64,000 nucleotides of DNA from Ignavibacterium sp. (GCA_018335755.1 JAGXRK010000061.1:70646-134645), one strand, 5' to 3'. Positions 44,205-54,339 are shown, counted from the stretch's first letter. Program-made: numbers and translations. Notes: generated by a model from the sequence alone, not told the origin.

Positions 44205-45113
44205 TTACTTTTTTCCAGCTTTTCTGTATCTGAGATATACCTCAATATTTGCCCACAGAAGCCCGAATAATACAAGACCAGAACCGATAAAATGCCTTGC
44301 TGTAAGTTGCTCATTGTAAAATATCCATCCTGCAATCAGCGCTACAATTGGAGTAATGAAAGCTATCAATGAAAGAATTATAACATTAACCCGCTTTAAT
44401 AGCCAGTAAAAGGAAGTGAAAGTAACTACACTTCCGAATACGGCAAGATAAGAAACTGATAACACTGCGTTAAGGTCTAACACATTCGACGAAAAATCCT
44501 CCCAGAGGAATGAAAAAAGCGTCATAAAAAAACCTGCTAAAAGCATAGGTACTAAATTCATTGAAAGTGAGTTTAAGTGTTTTCCCGACTTTTTTAGTGT
44601 AACAGCAATATTTGCCTGCATTGTTCCGCTTAATACTATTGCTATCATTCCAAGAATGTAATCTGAAAGATCTTCTCCGAATGAGTCGAAAAAGATTACA
44701 AGGATACCAGTAAATCCGATTATGATTCCGGTAACTTTAATAAATCCTATTTTTTCTTCCGGTATGCGGAAATAACTGAATATCGCAACAAAGAAAGGAT
44801 AAACTGCAAATAAAACTGCTGATAACCCTGAAGGGACAAACTGCTGAGCCCAGTAAACTAGTCCGAAAGGAATTATGAATGAAAAGAATCCCATTAAAAA
44901 ATAAAGCTTCATTGATTGTTTGTCAGTTTGAAGCTTTATCTTTTTCAACTGCATTATTAAATAAATTACCAATGATGCAAGAATAAATCTTGTACCGGCC
45001 GACATAAAAGGTGTAAGTGATTCAAGGCTGGCTTTAATACCTACCCAGGTAGTTCCCCAGATTAAACACAAAAGAATATAGGTACCAACAATTCTTGTAT
45101 TACCGTTTTCCAT
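44205..45113 (-). CDS. EamA/DMT-family transporter
   Basis: A 302-residue inner-membrane protein with about ten hydrophobic helices in two EamA repeats (residues about 10-140 and 155-295); WGTTWVGIKASLESLTPF starts the first repeat. Members export metabolites and amino acids or similar compounds. It begins 1 bp after pgeF ends, so the two are cotranscribed. The substrate is unknown. Confidence 0.88.
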   Translation of the reverse strand: MENGNTRIVGTYILLCLIWGTTWVGIKASLESLTPFMSAGTRFILASLVIYLIMQLKKIKLQTDKQSMKLYFLMGFFSFIIPFGLVYWAQQFVPSGLSAVLFAVYPFFVAIFSYFRIPEEKIGFIKVTGIIIGFTGILVIFFDSFGEDLSDYILGMIAIVLSGTMQANIAVTLKKSGKHLNSLSMNLVPMLLAGFFMTLFSFLWEDFSSNVLDLNAVLSVSYLAVFGSVVTFTSFYWLLKRVNVIILSLIAFITPIVALIAGWIFYNEQLTARHFIGSGLVLFGLLWANIEVYLRYRKAGKK

Positions 45114-45114
45114 A

Positions 45115-45849
45115 CTAATTTTTCATTCCAATCACAGCCAACGATCTTCCGGATTTATTCCCATCACGACGGAAGGAATGCAGCAAACCTTTCAGTTGAT
45201 AAGTACACAGTACTGATTTTTGAATATTATTTTTCATAACATGAAAATCAATCAGCATATCATAATTAACAGAAGCAACATCAAGGAATAACATTCCATT
45301 GTAATTTTGAATATATTTTTTATTAAAGAGCTTTGCTACAGCTTCACTAACCTCATAATTGATTTGTGATACTGATGGACCGAGGTAAACAATCAAATCA
45401 TCACCATTTGTATTAAAAAGTTCATTCATTCTGAGCAAAGTTTTTTTAAGTATTTTATTTTCAGCTCCGCGCCACCCTGAATGAACAGCAGCTATAACGT
45501 GGTTCTTAATATCATAAATCAAAATTGGAGTGCAATCGGCAATTGTCAATACAAGAAGCAGATTTTTTCTTGATGTAATTAATGCATCGCTGTCTCCACA
45601 ATTACCTGCAGAATCTGTAACAATTACAATATCTGAATGTGTCTGGTATTGATAAGCTATTTCATTTTCATTAAATCCTAAATTACTAAAAAACACACGC
45701 CTGTTTTCCAAAACCTTCTTTTCATCATCATTTATATTTGGTGATAAATTAAAATAATACGGAGCTTGCCTGTCCAATCCGATAGTAGTGCTTACAGCAG
45801 CAGTTATTTGAGGAAAATTATTGAATATGTGTGGTTTAATAATAAACAT
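45115..45849 (-). CDS. pgeF: peptidoglycan editing factor PgeF (YfiH, laccase-domain)
   Basis: A 244-residue YfiH/PgeF protein that removes non-canonical amino acids such as L-Ser from UDP-MurNAc precursors; formerly annotated as multicopper polyphenol oxidase. The metal ligands are visible: His in YQTHSD, Cys in TIADCTPILIYD and His in AAVHSGWRGAENKI. Length is typical. It is in the same transcript as the EamA transporter and divergent from surE. Confidence 0.9.
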   Translation of the reverse strand: MFIIKPHIFNNFPQITAAVSTTIGLDRQAPYYFNLSPNINDDEKKVLENRRVFFSNLGFNENEIAYQYQTHSDIVIVTDSAGNCGDSDALITSRKNLLLVLTIADCTPILIYDIKNHVIAAVHSGWRGAENKILKKTLLRMNELFNTNGDDLIVYLGPSVSQINYEVSEAVAKLFNKKYIQNYNGMLFLDVASVNYDMLIDFHVMKNNIQKSVLCTYQLKGLLHSFRRDGNKSGRSLAVIGMKN

Positions 45850-45976
45850 ATCTTAATTTTTTGTGAGGTAATTTAATGAATTTTCACCACTGTTAATGTA
45901 GTCCCATTGCTTAATTGACGAATGCCTCTATTAGTATTATATTGCCCAAAGTTTTTTAATTAATAAGGGAATTATT

Positions 45977-46756
45977 TTGAGAATTCTTGTTTCAAATGAT
46001 GATGGAATTGATTCTGCAGGAATACACTCGCTTGTAAAATCATTAAAGGAAATTGCGGAAATTACAGTTGTTGCTCCTCATACAGAGCAAAGCGCTGTTG
46101 GTCACGCAATTACAATGCAAACTCCGCTTCGGGTTTTTGAGTATCACAAAGATGGTGAATTTTTTGGATACGCTGTTGGCGGGACACCTGCTGATTGTGT
46201 TAAGATGGGAATCAGAAATTTGATGGAAAGTCCTCCGGATCTTGTTGTTTCCGGAATAAATCATGGTTCGAATACAGCCATTAACATTATTTACTCGGGA
46301 ACGGTATCAGCAGCAAGAGAAGCAGCTATTATGGATGTGCCGTCTATTGCTGTTTCGGTTACAAGTCACGCTGTTAAGGATTTTTCCTTTGCAGCAAAAG
46401 TATCTCAAATGCTGGCTAAAGAAGTTTACGAAAAAGGTTTACCGCCGGGTACTATGCTGAACGTTAATGTTCCTAATTTGCCTGAAGCAAAAATAGCCGG
46501 CATTCTGGTTACAAAGCAGGGTAAATCCAAGTGGGACGATGTTTACGAAAAACGTGTTGACCCTTACGGCAGAAATTATTACTGGCTTACTGGAAATATG
46601 CTTGTGGTGGATAACGAACTTGAAATTGATCAGATCGCTATTCAAAAAAATTATGTTTCAGTTACGCCTATTCAGTTTGATCTGACTGATTACGCTGCAT
46701 ATGAGTCAATGAAAGAATGGAATATCGAAAAACTTTTTCATGCGAAAACAGTTTGA
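45977..46756 (+). CDS. surE: 5'/3'-nucleotidase SurE
   Basis: A 259-residue SurE nucleotidase, a metal-dependent phosphatase for nucleoside monophosphates and short polyphosphate. The metal-binding start ILVSNDDGIDSAGI, a PHTEQSAVGHAIT motif and the VVSGINHGSNTAINIIYSGTVSAAREAAI segment are conserved. The active-site Asp pair is intact. It overlaps the PhzF gene by 17 nt, giving a coupled pair. Confidence 0.94.
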   Translation: MRILVSNDDGIDSAGIHSLVKSLKEIAEITVVAPHTEQSAVGHAITMQTPLRVFEYHKDGEFFGYAVGGTPADCVKMGIRNLMESPPDLVVSGINHGSNTAINIIYSGTVSAAREAAIMDVPSIAVSVTSHAVKDFSFAAKVSQMLAKEVYEKGLPPGTMLNVNVPNLPEAKIAGILVTKQGKSKWDDVYEKRVDPYGRNYYWLTGNMLVVDNELEIDQIAIQKNYVSVTPIQFDLTDYAAYESMKEWNIEKLFHAKTV

Positions 46757-47600
46757 GATCTATCATATAAACGCGTTCACAAAAAATCCTTTTGAAGGTA
46801 ATGCAGCTGCAGTGATGTTTGGTGATGAACTGTCTGAATATCAAATGCAGCTTATTGCTAATCAAACAAACTATTCTGAAACCGCTTTTCTTTGCTCATC
46901 AAAAAAAGCTGATCATAATTTAAGATGGTTTACTCCTTGCGTAGAAGTTGACCTCTGCGGTCATGCAACAATAGCATCACTTCATTTCTTATCCGAGAAA
47001 AAAGCAATTAAAGATGGAACCAATTTAACATTCGAAACCAAATCCGGTGTTTTAAATTGTTCAATTAGTAAAAACGAATACTCAATGCAAATGCCCGTAT
47101 TTAATGTGAGTGAGTTGGGAAAGCTGAAAAATGATCTGATTAGTGCCTATAACATTCCAGCTGATATTATTGATGAAGATACACCTATTTTAACATTGAG
47201 TAACAATTATGTTTTTATTAAAATTAAATCGTATTATAAGTTAGTTTCATATAAACCTAAAATAGATACTGAGAATTATTTCATTAAGAAATTCCCTGAT
47301 CTATCACTTTATACAACTGAAACAATTGAAGAGGAAAGTTCTTCTCATCAAAGATTTTTTGCACCAGGTTATGGTATAACCGAAGATCCTGTTACAGGTT
47401 CTGCTGCTGCTTTTCTGGCGTTGGTTCTGCTTAAGGCAGGAATAGTTTCTGAAAAAACAATCAGAAAATCTATCACAATAGAACAAGGCGATCATCTTGG
47501 CAAAAAAGGAAGAGTAAAAGTAAGTTTCAATCCGGAAAAAAAGAATCTAGAAATTAAAGGTAATGCAGTAACATTTCTGAAAGGAAGTATATTTATTTAA
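46740..47600 (+). CDS. PhzF-family isomerase
   Basis: A 286-residue PhzF-family protein with the two-lobed diaminopimelate-epimerase-like fold. Seen in NAFTKNPFEGNAAAVMF, the active-site Glu region NYSETAFL, LCGHATIASLHFL, and the C-terminal GITEDPVTGSAAAFLALVLL. Phenazine synthesis is only one role of the family; here no phenazine genes are nearby, so an uncharacterised isomerase is likely. Its start overlaps surE by 17 nt and its stop overlaps the next gene by one base. Confidence 0.88.
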   Translation: MRKQFEIYHINAFTKNPFEGNAAAVMFGDELSEYQMQLIANQTNYSETAFLCSSKKADHNLRWFTPCVEVDLCGHATIASLHFLSEKKAIKDGTNLTFETKSGVLNCSISKNEYSMQMPVFNVSELGKLKNDLISAYNIPADIIDEDTPILTLSNNYVFIKIKSYYKLVSYKPKIDTENYFIKKFPDLSLYTTETIEEESSSHQRFFAPGYGITEDPVTGSAAAFLALVLLKAGIVSEKTIRKSITIEQGDHLGKKGRVKVSFNPEKKNLEIKGNAVTFLKGSIFI

Positions 47601-49747
47601 TGTTCGATTTCGAAAAAATAAGTTTAAATTTATCTTATTCATCCATACTGTTTGTATTAGGAATTATTATTGCATTACTTTACGCTTATTATGTTTACCG
47701 ATACACACTTCCTCCTGTTACCGCATCAAAGAGATTACTGCTTGCTTCATTAAGAGGCGCAGCACTTATCCTTATACTGTTCATTTTCTTTGAACCAATT
47801 CTTTCAATTACAAAAAATGCGGTTTCGGAACCGGTTAATCTCGTTTTTATTGATAAAAGTAAATCCATTACAATTGACGATGGTACTGACAGGGTAAATA
47901 CGGTTAAACATATAACAGATGAGTTCATCAGAAAAACCTCTGAATCAAATTATGAACTGTTTACATTTGGAAATAACATTTCAATATTGGATAGAAGTTC
48001 TTTGGTTCAATTGGATTTTTCAGAAACATCTACAAACTTCTTAAATATTTTTAGTGAGGCTGATCCCTCCAGACAAGATATAGCATCTATTACAATTGTG
48101 TCAGATGGTATTGTTACAGATGGTTCAAATCCTTTATACACTGCAAAACAGAAGGCTATTCCGGTTTTTACGGTTGGAATAGGTGACTCATCACGCAGAA
48201 ATGATATTGAGGTTCGTTCAGTTCTTTATAATGATTTAATTTATGCTGAAACACCTACAACTATATTGGGAACAATAACAAATAGAGGATTTAGCGATCA
48301 GAATGTAATAGTTACTCTTTCTGAAAATGATATTCTCCTCGATCAAAAAAATGTAATACTTGATGAAAGCGGCACAAACAATATTACTTTTGATTATAAT
48401 CCAAAATCGAGTGGAGAAAAAAAATTATCCTTATCAGTCTCTGAACTCAAAGACGAATCAAGTTATGCAAATAATAAAAAGATATTCTTTGTAAATGTAT
48501 TAAGTAATAAAATAAAAGTGCTGATTATAGGCGGTTCCCCGTCTGCTGATCTTACCTTCATAAAAAATACTCTTTCCAGTGATGATAATATAACAGTAAC
48601 AACACTTACCCAAATACGAACTAATCAATTTATAGAAGGAAATCAGTTAAATAAGATAGATAGTGCAGATATTTTCTTTCTGATTGGATTTCCGACAAAA
48701 GAAACACCTTCCGAAGCATTAAATCAAATATCGAAAAGGATTTCAGAAAATAATATCCCATTTTTCTTCAGACTTTCATCTGATATCGACATAACAAAAC
48801 TTGGTGCTCTGCAGCAGCACTTGCCCTTTACAGTTTCACAGATTGAAAATATTTATCAGCAGGTACAGCCTGAGATTCAGATAAATGAGAATAATAATCC
48901 ATTGCTTCAGAACAATGCAGGAAATCCTGTAGCTGCCTGGAATAATTTGCCGCCGGTTCTGCAGCCAAGATTAGTGGTTAATCCAAAACCCGAAAGTAAA
49001 ATTATTGCCAGGATAAAATCTGAAAATATTCCTCGTCCAACTCCCCTTTTGCTGACGAGATCATTGGTAAATAAACGTTCCATTGCTCTTATTGCTAAGG
49101 ATTTTTGGAAATGGAAACTGCAAACTGCAAACAGAAAATCTGATTTGTTTGATAGTTTTATCCTAAGCTCAGTCAGGTGGCTTAATGTAACAGATGAATT
49201 TAAGAAAGTTAAAATCAATACTCAGAAAAAAGTTTTTGCGAGCGGTGAAGATGTTGAATTTTCTGCCAGAGTTTATGATGATGCTATGAATCCTGTTGTA
49301 AATGCAAATCTAAAAGTAGCGGTTTCAAAGGGCCAGGATAAGTTTGACATAAATCTTAGTTCAGTTGGCAGCGGCCTTTATGAAGGAAAGATTCAATTAA
49401 AAAACCCAGGGGATTACAGTTTTTTCGGTGAGGCAAAGCTTAACGGAAATATTTTGGGCACAGATAGGGGAATATTTAATATTGGCGAAATAGATATTGA
49501 AATGATTAACCCAAGAATGGATTATGAGTTTCTCAAACTTTTAGCTGACGAGACGGGAGGTGAATACTTTAGCATTGAGGAAATAGATCTATTAATTGAT
49601 GAATTAAATAAGGTTTCAGCGCAATCTGTCAAAGAAAAATTTGTTACTTCAGAAATAAGTCTCTGGTCAAATGAATGGCTGCTGATTCTCACTATTCTGT
49701 TGTTTGCAATAGAATGGTTAATTAGAAAAAGAGCCGGTATGTTATAA
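47600..49747 (+). CDS. membrane-anchored VWA-like protein
   Basis: A 715-residue protein: two N-terminal membrane helices (about 15-30 and 45-65), a von Willebrand A-like domain (about 75-205, with VNLVFIDKSKSITIDDG and a SITIVSDGIVTDG), extracellular or periplasmic Ig-like and glutamine-amidotransferase-like domains, and a C-terminal membrane helix. Similar architecture occurs in BatA-like or N-terminal VWA membrane proteins of Bacteroidota with unknown roles. The MIDAS DxSxS is represented by DKSKS. It is coupled to phzF by a TAATG overlap and followed 9 bp later by comF. Confidence 0.75.
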   Translation: MFDFEKISLNLSYSSILFVLGIIIALLYAYYVYRYTLPPVTASKRLLLASLRGAALILILFIFFEPILSITKNAVSEPVNLVFIDKSKSITIDDGTDRVNTVKHITDEFIRKTSESNYELFTFGNNISILDRSSLVQLDFSETSTNFLNIFSEADPSRQDIASITIVSDGIVTDGSNPLYTAKQKAIPVFTVGIGDSSRRNDIEVRSVLYNDLIYAETPTTILGTITNRGFSDQNVIVTLSENDILLDQKNVILDESGTNNITFDYNPKSSGEKKLSLSVSELKDESSYANNKKIFFVNVLSNKIKVLIIGGSPSADLTFIKNTLSSDDNITVTTLTQIRTNQFIEGNQLNKIDSADIFFLIGFPTKETPSEALNQISKRISENNIPFFFRLSSDIDITKLGALQQHLPFTVSQIENIYQQVQPEIQINENNNPLLQNNAGNPVAAWNNLPPVLQPRLVVNPKPESKIIARIKSENIPRPTPLLLTRSLVNKRSIALIAKDFWKWKLQTANRKSDLFDSFILSSVRWLNVTDEFKKVKINTQKKVFASGEDVEFSARVYDDAMNPVVNANLKVAVSKGQDKFDINLSSVGSGLYEGKIQLKNPGDYSFFGEAKLNGNILGTDRGIFNIGEIDIEMINPRMDYEFLKLLADETGGEYFSIEEIDLLIDELNKVSAQSVKEKFVTSEISLWSNEWLLILTILLFAIEWLIRKRAGML

Positions 49748-49756
49748 GGATCATTT

Positions 49757-50443
49757 GTGAAATATTTTTTTTTAGATTTATTAGATTTTTTTCTGCCAAG
49801 ATTTTGTCCCTCGTGCAATCAAAAATTATTAAATAATGAAAATGCTGTATGTAAAAATTGTATTAGTTCTATTGAATTGGCAGACCAAACCAGAATAGAT
49901 TTTGAATACAATAAAAAGTTCGCAGCCAAAAAAAATATTTCCGGATTTACCTCACTTTATGTTTTTGAAAAAGATAGAGAGCTTCAGGAAATTCTGCATC
50001 ATTTTAAATACAACAAAAGATTTAAAGTTGGAATTACTTTAGGCATAGAATCAGCAAAAATCAGACGACAAATTATTTCAGATTGGAAGATTGATTTAAT
50101 TATTCCCGTTCCTTTACACCATTTAAAAAAGGCGGAGAGAGGATATAATCAATCAGTCTATATTGCAAATGGACTTTCAAAGACATTAAAAATCCCTACT
50201 AAAGAAAGATCAATTAAAAGAATAAGATATACAGAATCGCAAACTTTAAAAAATATTAAAGACCGTGAATTAAATGTCGGAGGTGCTTTTTCAGTACGAA
50301 ACAAAAAATGGATCAAAGGAAAAAATATACTGCTGGTTGATGATGTAATTACTACCGGAGCGACTATTTCTGAATGTGCAAGACAACTTTTAAACCACGG
50401 TGCTGAAAAAGTTTATGCAATTTCAGTAGCTATTGCAGATTAA
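49757..50443 (+). CDS. comF: ComF-family phosphoribosyltransferase
   Basis: A 228-residue ComF-like protein. The N-terminal zinc ribbon (CPSCNQKLLNNENAVCKNC), a central PRTase fold, and the PRPP-binding motif ILLVDDVITTGATISECA at the C-terminal part are present. ComF is linked to DNA uptake in competent bacteria. The start is a GTG with AAGGA eight bases upstream. It closes the surE-phzF-VWA-comF operon and is convergent with argS. Confidence 0.9.
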   Translation: MKYFFLDLLDFFLPRFCPSCNQKLLNNENAVCKNCISSIELADQTRIDFEYNKKFAAKKNISGFTSLYVFEKDRELQEILHHFKYNKRFKVGITLGIESAKIRRQIISDWKIDLIIPVPLHHLKKAERGYNQSVYIANGLSKTLKIPTKERSIKRIRYTESQTLKNIKDRELNVGGAFSVRNKKWIKGKNILLVDDVITTGATISECARQLLNHGAEKVYAISVAIAD

Positions 50444-50444
50444 T

Positions 50445-52073
50445 TTACATTTTTTCCGGCGCACTAACACCAAGTATACTTAATCCGTTCTTTAATACTG
50501 TCTTGACAGCTAATGCCAGAGCTAGTCTGGCTTCCGCTAGATCTTTTTCTGTACCAAGGATTCTGCAAAATGTATAAAACCGGTGAAATGCTGCTGCAAG
50601 CTCTTCGAGGTACATACAGACTCTATGTGTTTCAAAAACTTCAGCACTGTAAAGTATTTCCTCTTCGAACTGATGGAGTTTTTTAAGCAAGGATTGCTCT
50701 TCGTCTGTTACGAGTAAATTAAGATTTGCCACATCTGATCTAATATTTTCGGATTCAATCGTTCGAAGTATTGAACAGATTCTTGCGTGAGCATATTGCA
50801 GATAAAATACCGGGTTTTCGTCCGATTGTTTTTTAGCAATTGAAAGATCAAAATTCATATGAGTAGAGATATTACGCATATTGTAAAAGTATCTTACAAC
50901 ATCATTTCCAACTTCATCAATCAGATCATCGAGTGAGATATAGTTAGCTTTACGTGTTGACATCTTTACAACTTCACCGTTTTCTATAACCGTAACAAAT
51001 TGCTGAATCAACACTTTAACTTTTGAAGAATCGTAATCTAGAGCTTCAAGCCCTGCCAAAACATCGGGATAAGTTGCAGCATGATCGGAGCCAAAAATAT
51101 CAACCATTAAATCATAACTACGTTCAAACTTAGTTGTGTGATATGCAATATCGGGTAATCTATAAGTCGGTTCACCTGTCGATTTTACAATTACTTTGTC
51201 ATCCAGATTACCAAGTTCACTTAGTTTTAACCACACTGCTCCGTCTTTTTCATAAGATAGATTTTTCTCTTTATAAACTTTTAAGAGTTCTTTGATTTTA
51301 CCTTCCTCGTAAAGCGAATTTTCATTAAAAAATATTTTATGATTTACACAAATGCTTGTTAATGTTTTTTTAATTAGTTCAAATATTTCTTTCTCGGCTC
51401 TTTCCTTGAATTTCCCTTCAGCCTTTTCATCTTTTAATTTATCACCAAATTCATCAAATAGATTTTTTGCAATATCCTTTATGTACTCACCCTGATAATA
51501 ATCTTCTGGAAAATCTATTATTTCTCCTAAAAGCTGTAAATAACGTATTCTGACAGAATCGCCTAATACACGCATCTGTCTGCCGGCATTATTAAAATAA
51601 TATTCCCTGTCAACCTCGTAACCCACCCACTCGAGAAGGTTAGCTATTGTATCACCTACAACAGCATTCCGGCCATGACCAACTGTTAAAGGGCCTGTAG
51701 GATTAGCAGAAACAAATTCTACATTTGCTTTAAGTCCTTTATACTTTTCACATCTTCCATATTTATCCCCTTCAGTTAAAATATCTTTTACTATTTCAGC
51801 AATGAAAGCCGGAGTAAAAAAGAAGTTGATAAATCCAGGTCCGGCTATTTCAGTTTTATGAATAATTTCCGGATCAATTTCCAAAGAGTCAATAATTTGC
51901 TGTGCTATTAGTCTGGGATTCTTTTTTAAAACTTTTGTTAGAAGCATTGCAGCATTAGAGGAGAGGTCACCGTGCTCTTTCTGTTTAGGAATATCAACTG
52001 TATGATTTATCTGAGCCAGTTCAGGAATTTTTCCTGAAACATTTTCAAATAGTTTGAATAGGTATTTTTTCAT
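50445..52073 (-). CDS. argS: arginyl-tRNA synthetase
   Basis: A 542-residue class I synthetase that charges tRNA-Arg. The N-terminal additional domain, the HIGH-like VGHGRNAVVGD, KMSKS-like VKMSTRKANY, and the C-terminal anticodon-binding DALR domain (LALALAVKTVLKNGLSILGV) are all present. Length is at the short end of bacterial ArgS but complete. It overlaps rsfS by 4 nt, so the two are coupled. The comF gene ends 1 bp from argS's end. Confidence 0.96.
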   Translation of the reverse strand: MKKYLFKLFENVSGKIPELAQINHTVDIPKQKEHGDLSSNAAMLLTKVLKKNPRLIAQQIIDSLEIDPEIIHKTEIAGPGFINFFFTPAFIAEIVKDILTEGDKYGRCEKYKGLKANVEFVSANPTGPLTVGHGRNAVVGDTIANLLEWVGYEVDREYYFNNAGRQMRVLGDSVRIRYLQLLGEIIDFPEDYYQGEYIKDIAKNLFDEFGDKLKDEKAEGKFKERAEKEIFELIKKTLTSICVNHKIFFNENSLYEEGKIKELLKVYKEKNLSYEKDGAVWLKLSELGNLDDKVIVKSTGEPTYRLPDIAYHTTKFERSYDLMVDIFGSDHAATYPDVLAGLEALDYDSSKVKVLIQQFVTVIENGEVVKMSTRKANYISLDDLIDEVGNDVVRYFYNMRNISTHMNFDLSIAKKQSDENPVFYLQYAHARICSILRTIESENIRSDVANLNLLVTDEEQSLLKKLHQFEEEILYSAEVFETHRVCMYLEELAAAFHRFYTFCRILGTEKDLAEARLALALAVKTVLKNGLSILGVSAPEKM

Positions 52074-52495
52074 TGCTTTTTCTTAGAAGCGGTAATTGTT
52101 TTTCTTGGGGTCTTTTTCTTCTCAGCAACTTCTTTTTTGGGTTTTAGCATTGGATCTACAACCTCAATTATCTCCGCATCACCCCATAATTTTTCAAGAT
52201 TATAAAATTCTCTTGCATCCTTTTTAAATATGTGAACTACTACATCAACATAATCGAGAAGAACCCACTGAAGTGCCATAAAACCTTCTTTATGCCAGCA
52301 TTTAATTCCTTCATCGCGTAACTTTTTATCAATTTCATCGGCTATGGCTTTAACCTGAGTATCGGAATCTGCAGAACAAATTATAAAATAGTCGGCAAAA
52401 GTGGCAAGCTTCCTTAGATCAACAATCTTTACATCATAACCTTTTTTTGAGAAAATCATTTCTGAGATAACAGTCGTGAAGTCTTTTGATTTCAA
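52070..52495 (-). CDS. rsfS: ribosomal silencing factor RsfS
   Basis: A 141-residue RsfS/DUF143 protein that binds ribosomal protein L14 and blocks subunit joining when nutrients are limiting. The family pattern is clear: KIVDLRKLATFADYFIICSADSDTQVKAIADEI, WVLLDYVDVVVHIFKKDAREFYNLEKLWGDAE. A Lys-rich C-terminal tail is added. It follows the LytR_C gene by 11 bp and overlaps argS by 4 nt. Confidence 0.94.
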   Translation of the reverse strand: MKSKDFTTVISEMIFSKKGYDVKIVDLRKLATFADYFIICSADSDTQVKAIADEIDKKLRDEGIKCWHKEGFMALQWVLLDYVDVVVHIFKKDAREFYNLEKLWGDAEIIEVVDPMLKPKKEVAEKKKTPRKTITASKKKQ

Positions 52496-52506
52496 TTTTA
52501 CAATCC

Positions 52507-52998
52507 TTATTTGTTGATCAATAATGTATTATAATCTTTACCAATAATTAATGAAACATCTAGAAAATACTGATTGTTAAACTGCTTAACAATTCGTTTT
52601 TTTTCTAATCCTACTGCATCTGCCACCATATTAGCTTTATCCGGATTATTTGATCTGTCGATCACCAAAGTGTTATCAATGTCAAATGAGGAATAATTTC
52701 CTTTGTTGACAACATCAAAACCTTCTGCTCTTAAAAATTCAGTGAATCTGTCTGCAATACCGGCAGCACCGCAGCCATTCAAAACTTCAATCTGCACCTG
52801 TGAAGGTAAAATAATTTTTTGTTCTGTAACTTCTTCGTTGTCGAATGATTTAGCGATTTGAAAAACAAGTGCATAACCTAAAAATAAAATAAGCAAAGAT
52901 AGAACAGCAATAATAATGTTCAGGAAAAAATTTGAAGATGATTTGGAGGCGTTTTTTTTCTTTGACGTTTCTTTAGAACTGGAATTACCCTTCACCAA
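52507..52998 (-). CDS. LytR C-terminal-domain membrane protein
   Basis: A 163-residue protein. The N-terminus is Lys/Ser-rich, a single membrane helix follows (IIIAVLSLLILFLGYALVF), and the remaining part is a LytR_C domain (VEVLNGCGAAGIADRFTEFLRAEGF, VVADAVGLEKKRIVKQ). The domain also occurs in cell-wall LCP proteins, with unknown role on its own. The start is TTG or the next GTG. It is the first gene of the argS-rsfS transcript in this direction, following the 168-residue secreted gene by 22 bp. Confidence 0.75.
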   Translation of the reverse strand: MVKGNSSSKETSKKKNASKSSSNFFLNIIIAVLSLLILFLGYALVFQIAKSFDNEEVTEQKIILPSQVQIEVLNGCGAAGIADRFTEFLRAEGFDVVNKGNYSSFDIDNTLVIDRSNNPDKANMVADAVGLEKKRIVKQFNNQYFLDVSLIIGKDYNTLLINK

Positions 52999-53019
52999 TT
53001 TTTTACTCTGCTTCTTCCT

Positions 53020-53526
53020 TTATCTTAAGTTAAACGGATCATAAAAAGGATTGTACCAGCCATTATATCCACGGTTAGAATAATTAGAGAATGGATTGAA
53101 GAAATATGATCCGGGATATTTGTTATACTGGAAAGTAATACTGAAATCTTTCCATGGTCTGTAATTCAAGGCAGCACGGCTTATATATATTCCTGAGAGA
53201 TCATTTTGAAATTCTTTACCAAATGTACTATATGGTGAATGAACAATACTCGCATCAACCTGTACATTAAAATCCTCAGAAAAACGATACATCATGCTAT
53301 TGGTGTAAGTTCCCAGAGCTACGCCGTGACCGGCAAATGAAGAATATGACATTCCGATTGAATGGCGCATTGTAAAATTTTCACTGTTGAGAAAACCAAA
53401 TAAAGATCCTGATGAATAATCCACTATTCCATCTTTAACATTTTGAGTAGGAAATGCAGGATCCTTAAACTGTGCATTACCAATGGTAGCAAATAACACT
53501 ATAAAGATTATAACGAGTTTTTTCAT
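53020..53526 (-). CDS. secreted hypothetical protein, outer-membrane type
   Basis: A 168-residue protein with a signal peptide ending at NAQ and a beta-rich, aromatic-rich mature part (FTMRHSIGMSYSSFAGHG, GIYISRAALNYRP, ITFQYNKYPGSYFF). The alternating hydrophobic pattern suggests a small outer-membrane beta-barrel or lining protein. No family is recognised. It is upstream of the LytR_C gene by 21 bp. Confidence 0.65.
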   Translation of the reverse strand: MKKLVIIFIVLFATIGNAQFKDPAFPTQNVKDGIVDYSSGSLFGFLNSENFTMRHSIGMSYSSFAGHGVALGTYTNSMMYRFSEDFNVQVDASIVHSPYSTFGKEFQNDLSGIYISRAALNYRPWKDFSITFQYNKYPGSYFFNPFSNYSNRGYNGWYNPFYDPFNLR

Positions 53527-53772
53527 AATTTTACCAAAATTTTAATGAATTATATCTAAATAGATATTAAAAATCAATGGATTGCTGAAACCGTGAAAAA
53601 ATCCATACATTTGTAAATTATTTGACTTTTCAAATATAACCAGAATTTTAAACTTATTTCAAGATAAATTAAGCTATGTTTTTGAAGGATTTAGACGGAT
53701 TAAATAATATTAAGTTTTATTTATCAAAACTTGACATAATAAACTTCCGGTGCTTACTTTCACAGTAAATTT

Positions 53773-54339
53773 ATGACAATTTTAATTTTAGATAACTACG
53801 ATTCCTTTACTTACAACCTGGCTCAGCTTGCAGGCAGTTTTGGCTGTAAAGTTTTTATTAAGTTGAATGATAAAATAACTTCTGAAGGTATTAAAAAGAT
53901 CAGTCCGGATAAAATATTGATATCACCAGGTCCGGGCAGACCAGAAAACTCCTTAATATCCCTGGATGCAATTAAAAATTTTGGTAAAAGAGTTCCGATA
54001 TTAGGGGTTTGTCTAGGTCATCAGGCAATTGCCGTCTGTTTTGGCGGAAAAGTAATAACTGCAGATAGAGTAATGCATGGAAAGACTTCGAAAATCAAAC
54101 ACAACAATACTTCTGTTTTCAAAAACCTTCCTCAGAATTTTGATGCTATGAGATATCACTCACTTATAGTAGATAAAAAATCATTGCCGCCTGATCTGTT
54201 TATAACTGCAGAATCTGATGATGGTGTGATTATGGGAATTGAACATAAGCAATTTCCAATAACTGGTATTCAGTTTCATCCGGAATCTATCTTAACACTA
54301 GAGGGGAAAAAAATAATTAAAAATTGGCTGGATGCATAA
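53773..54339 (+). CDS. aminodeoxychorismate/anthranilate synthase glutaminase component
   Basis: A 188-residue class I glutamine amidotransferase subunit (PabA/TrpG type) that supplies ammonia for p-aminobenzoate or anthranilate. The start ILILDNYDSFTYNLAQ, the catalytic Cys in VLGVCLGHQAI, and the His-Glu in ITGIQFHPESILT are intact. The synthase partner is not adjacent, so pabA and trpG cannot be told apart. The ATG is preceded by AT-rich DNA; a hairpin follows. Folate genes folB and folK lie elsewhere in the window. Confidence 0.92.
   Translation: MTILILDNYDSFTYNLAQLAGSFGCKVFIKLNDKITSEGIKKISPDKILISPGPGRPENSLISLDAIKNFGKRVPILGVCLGHQAIAVCFGGKVITADRVMHGKTSKIKHNNTSVFKNLPQNFDAMRYHSLIVDKKSLPPDLFITAESDDGVIMGIEHKQFPITGIQFHPESILTLEGKKIIKNWLDA

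Noticed and set aside
53605-53622. Third copy of the 18-bp element (CATACATTTGTA...)
   Set aside because: Only the first 12 bases agree and the GTATG half-site is missing; it is better seen as an ordinary -7-like word upstream of the amidotransferase gene.
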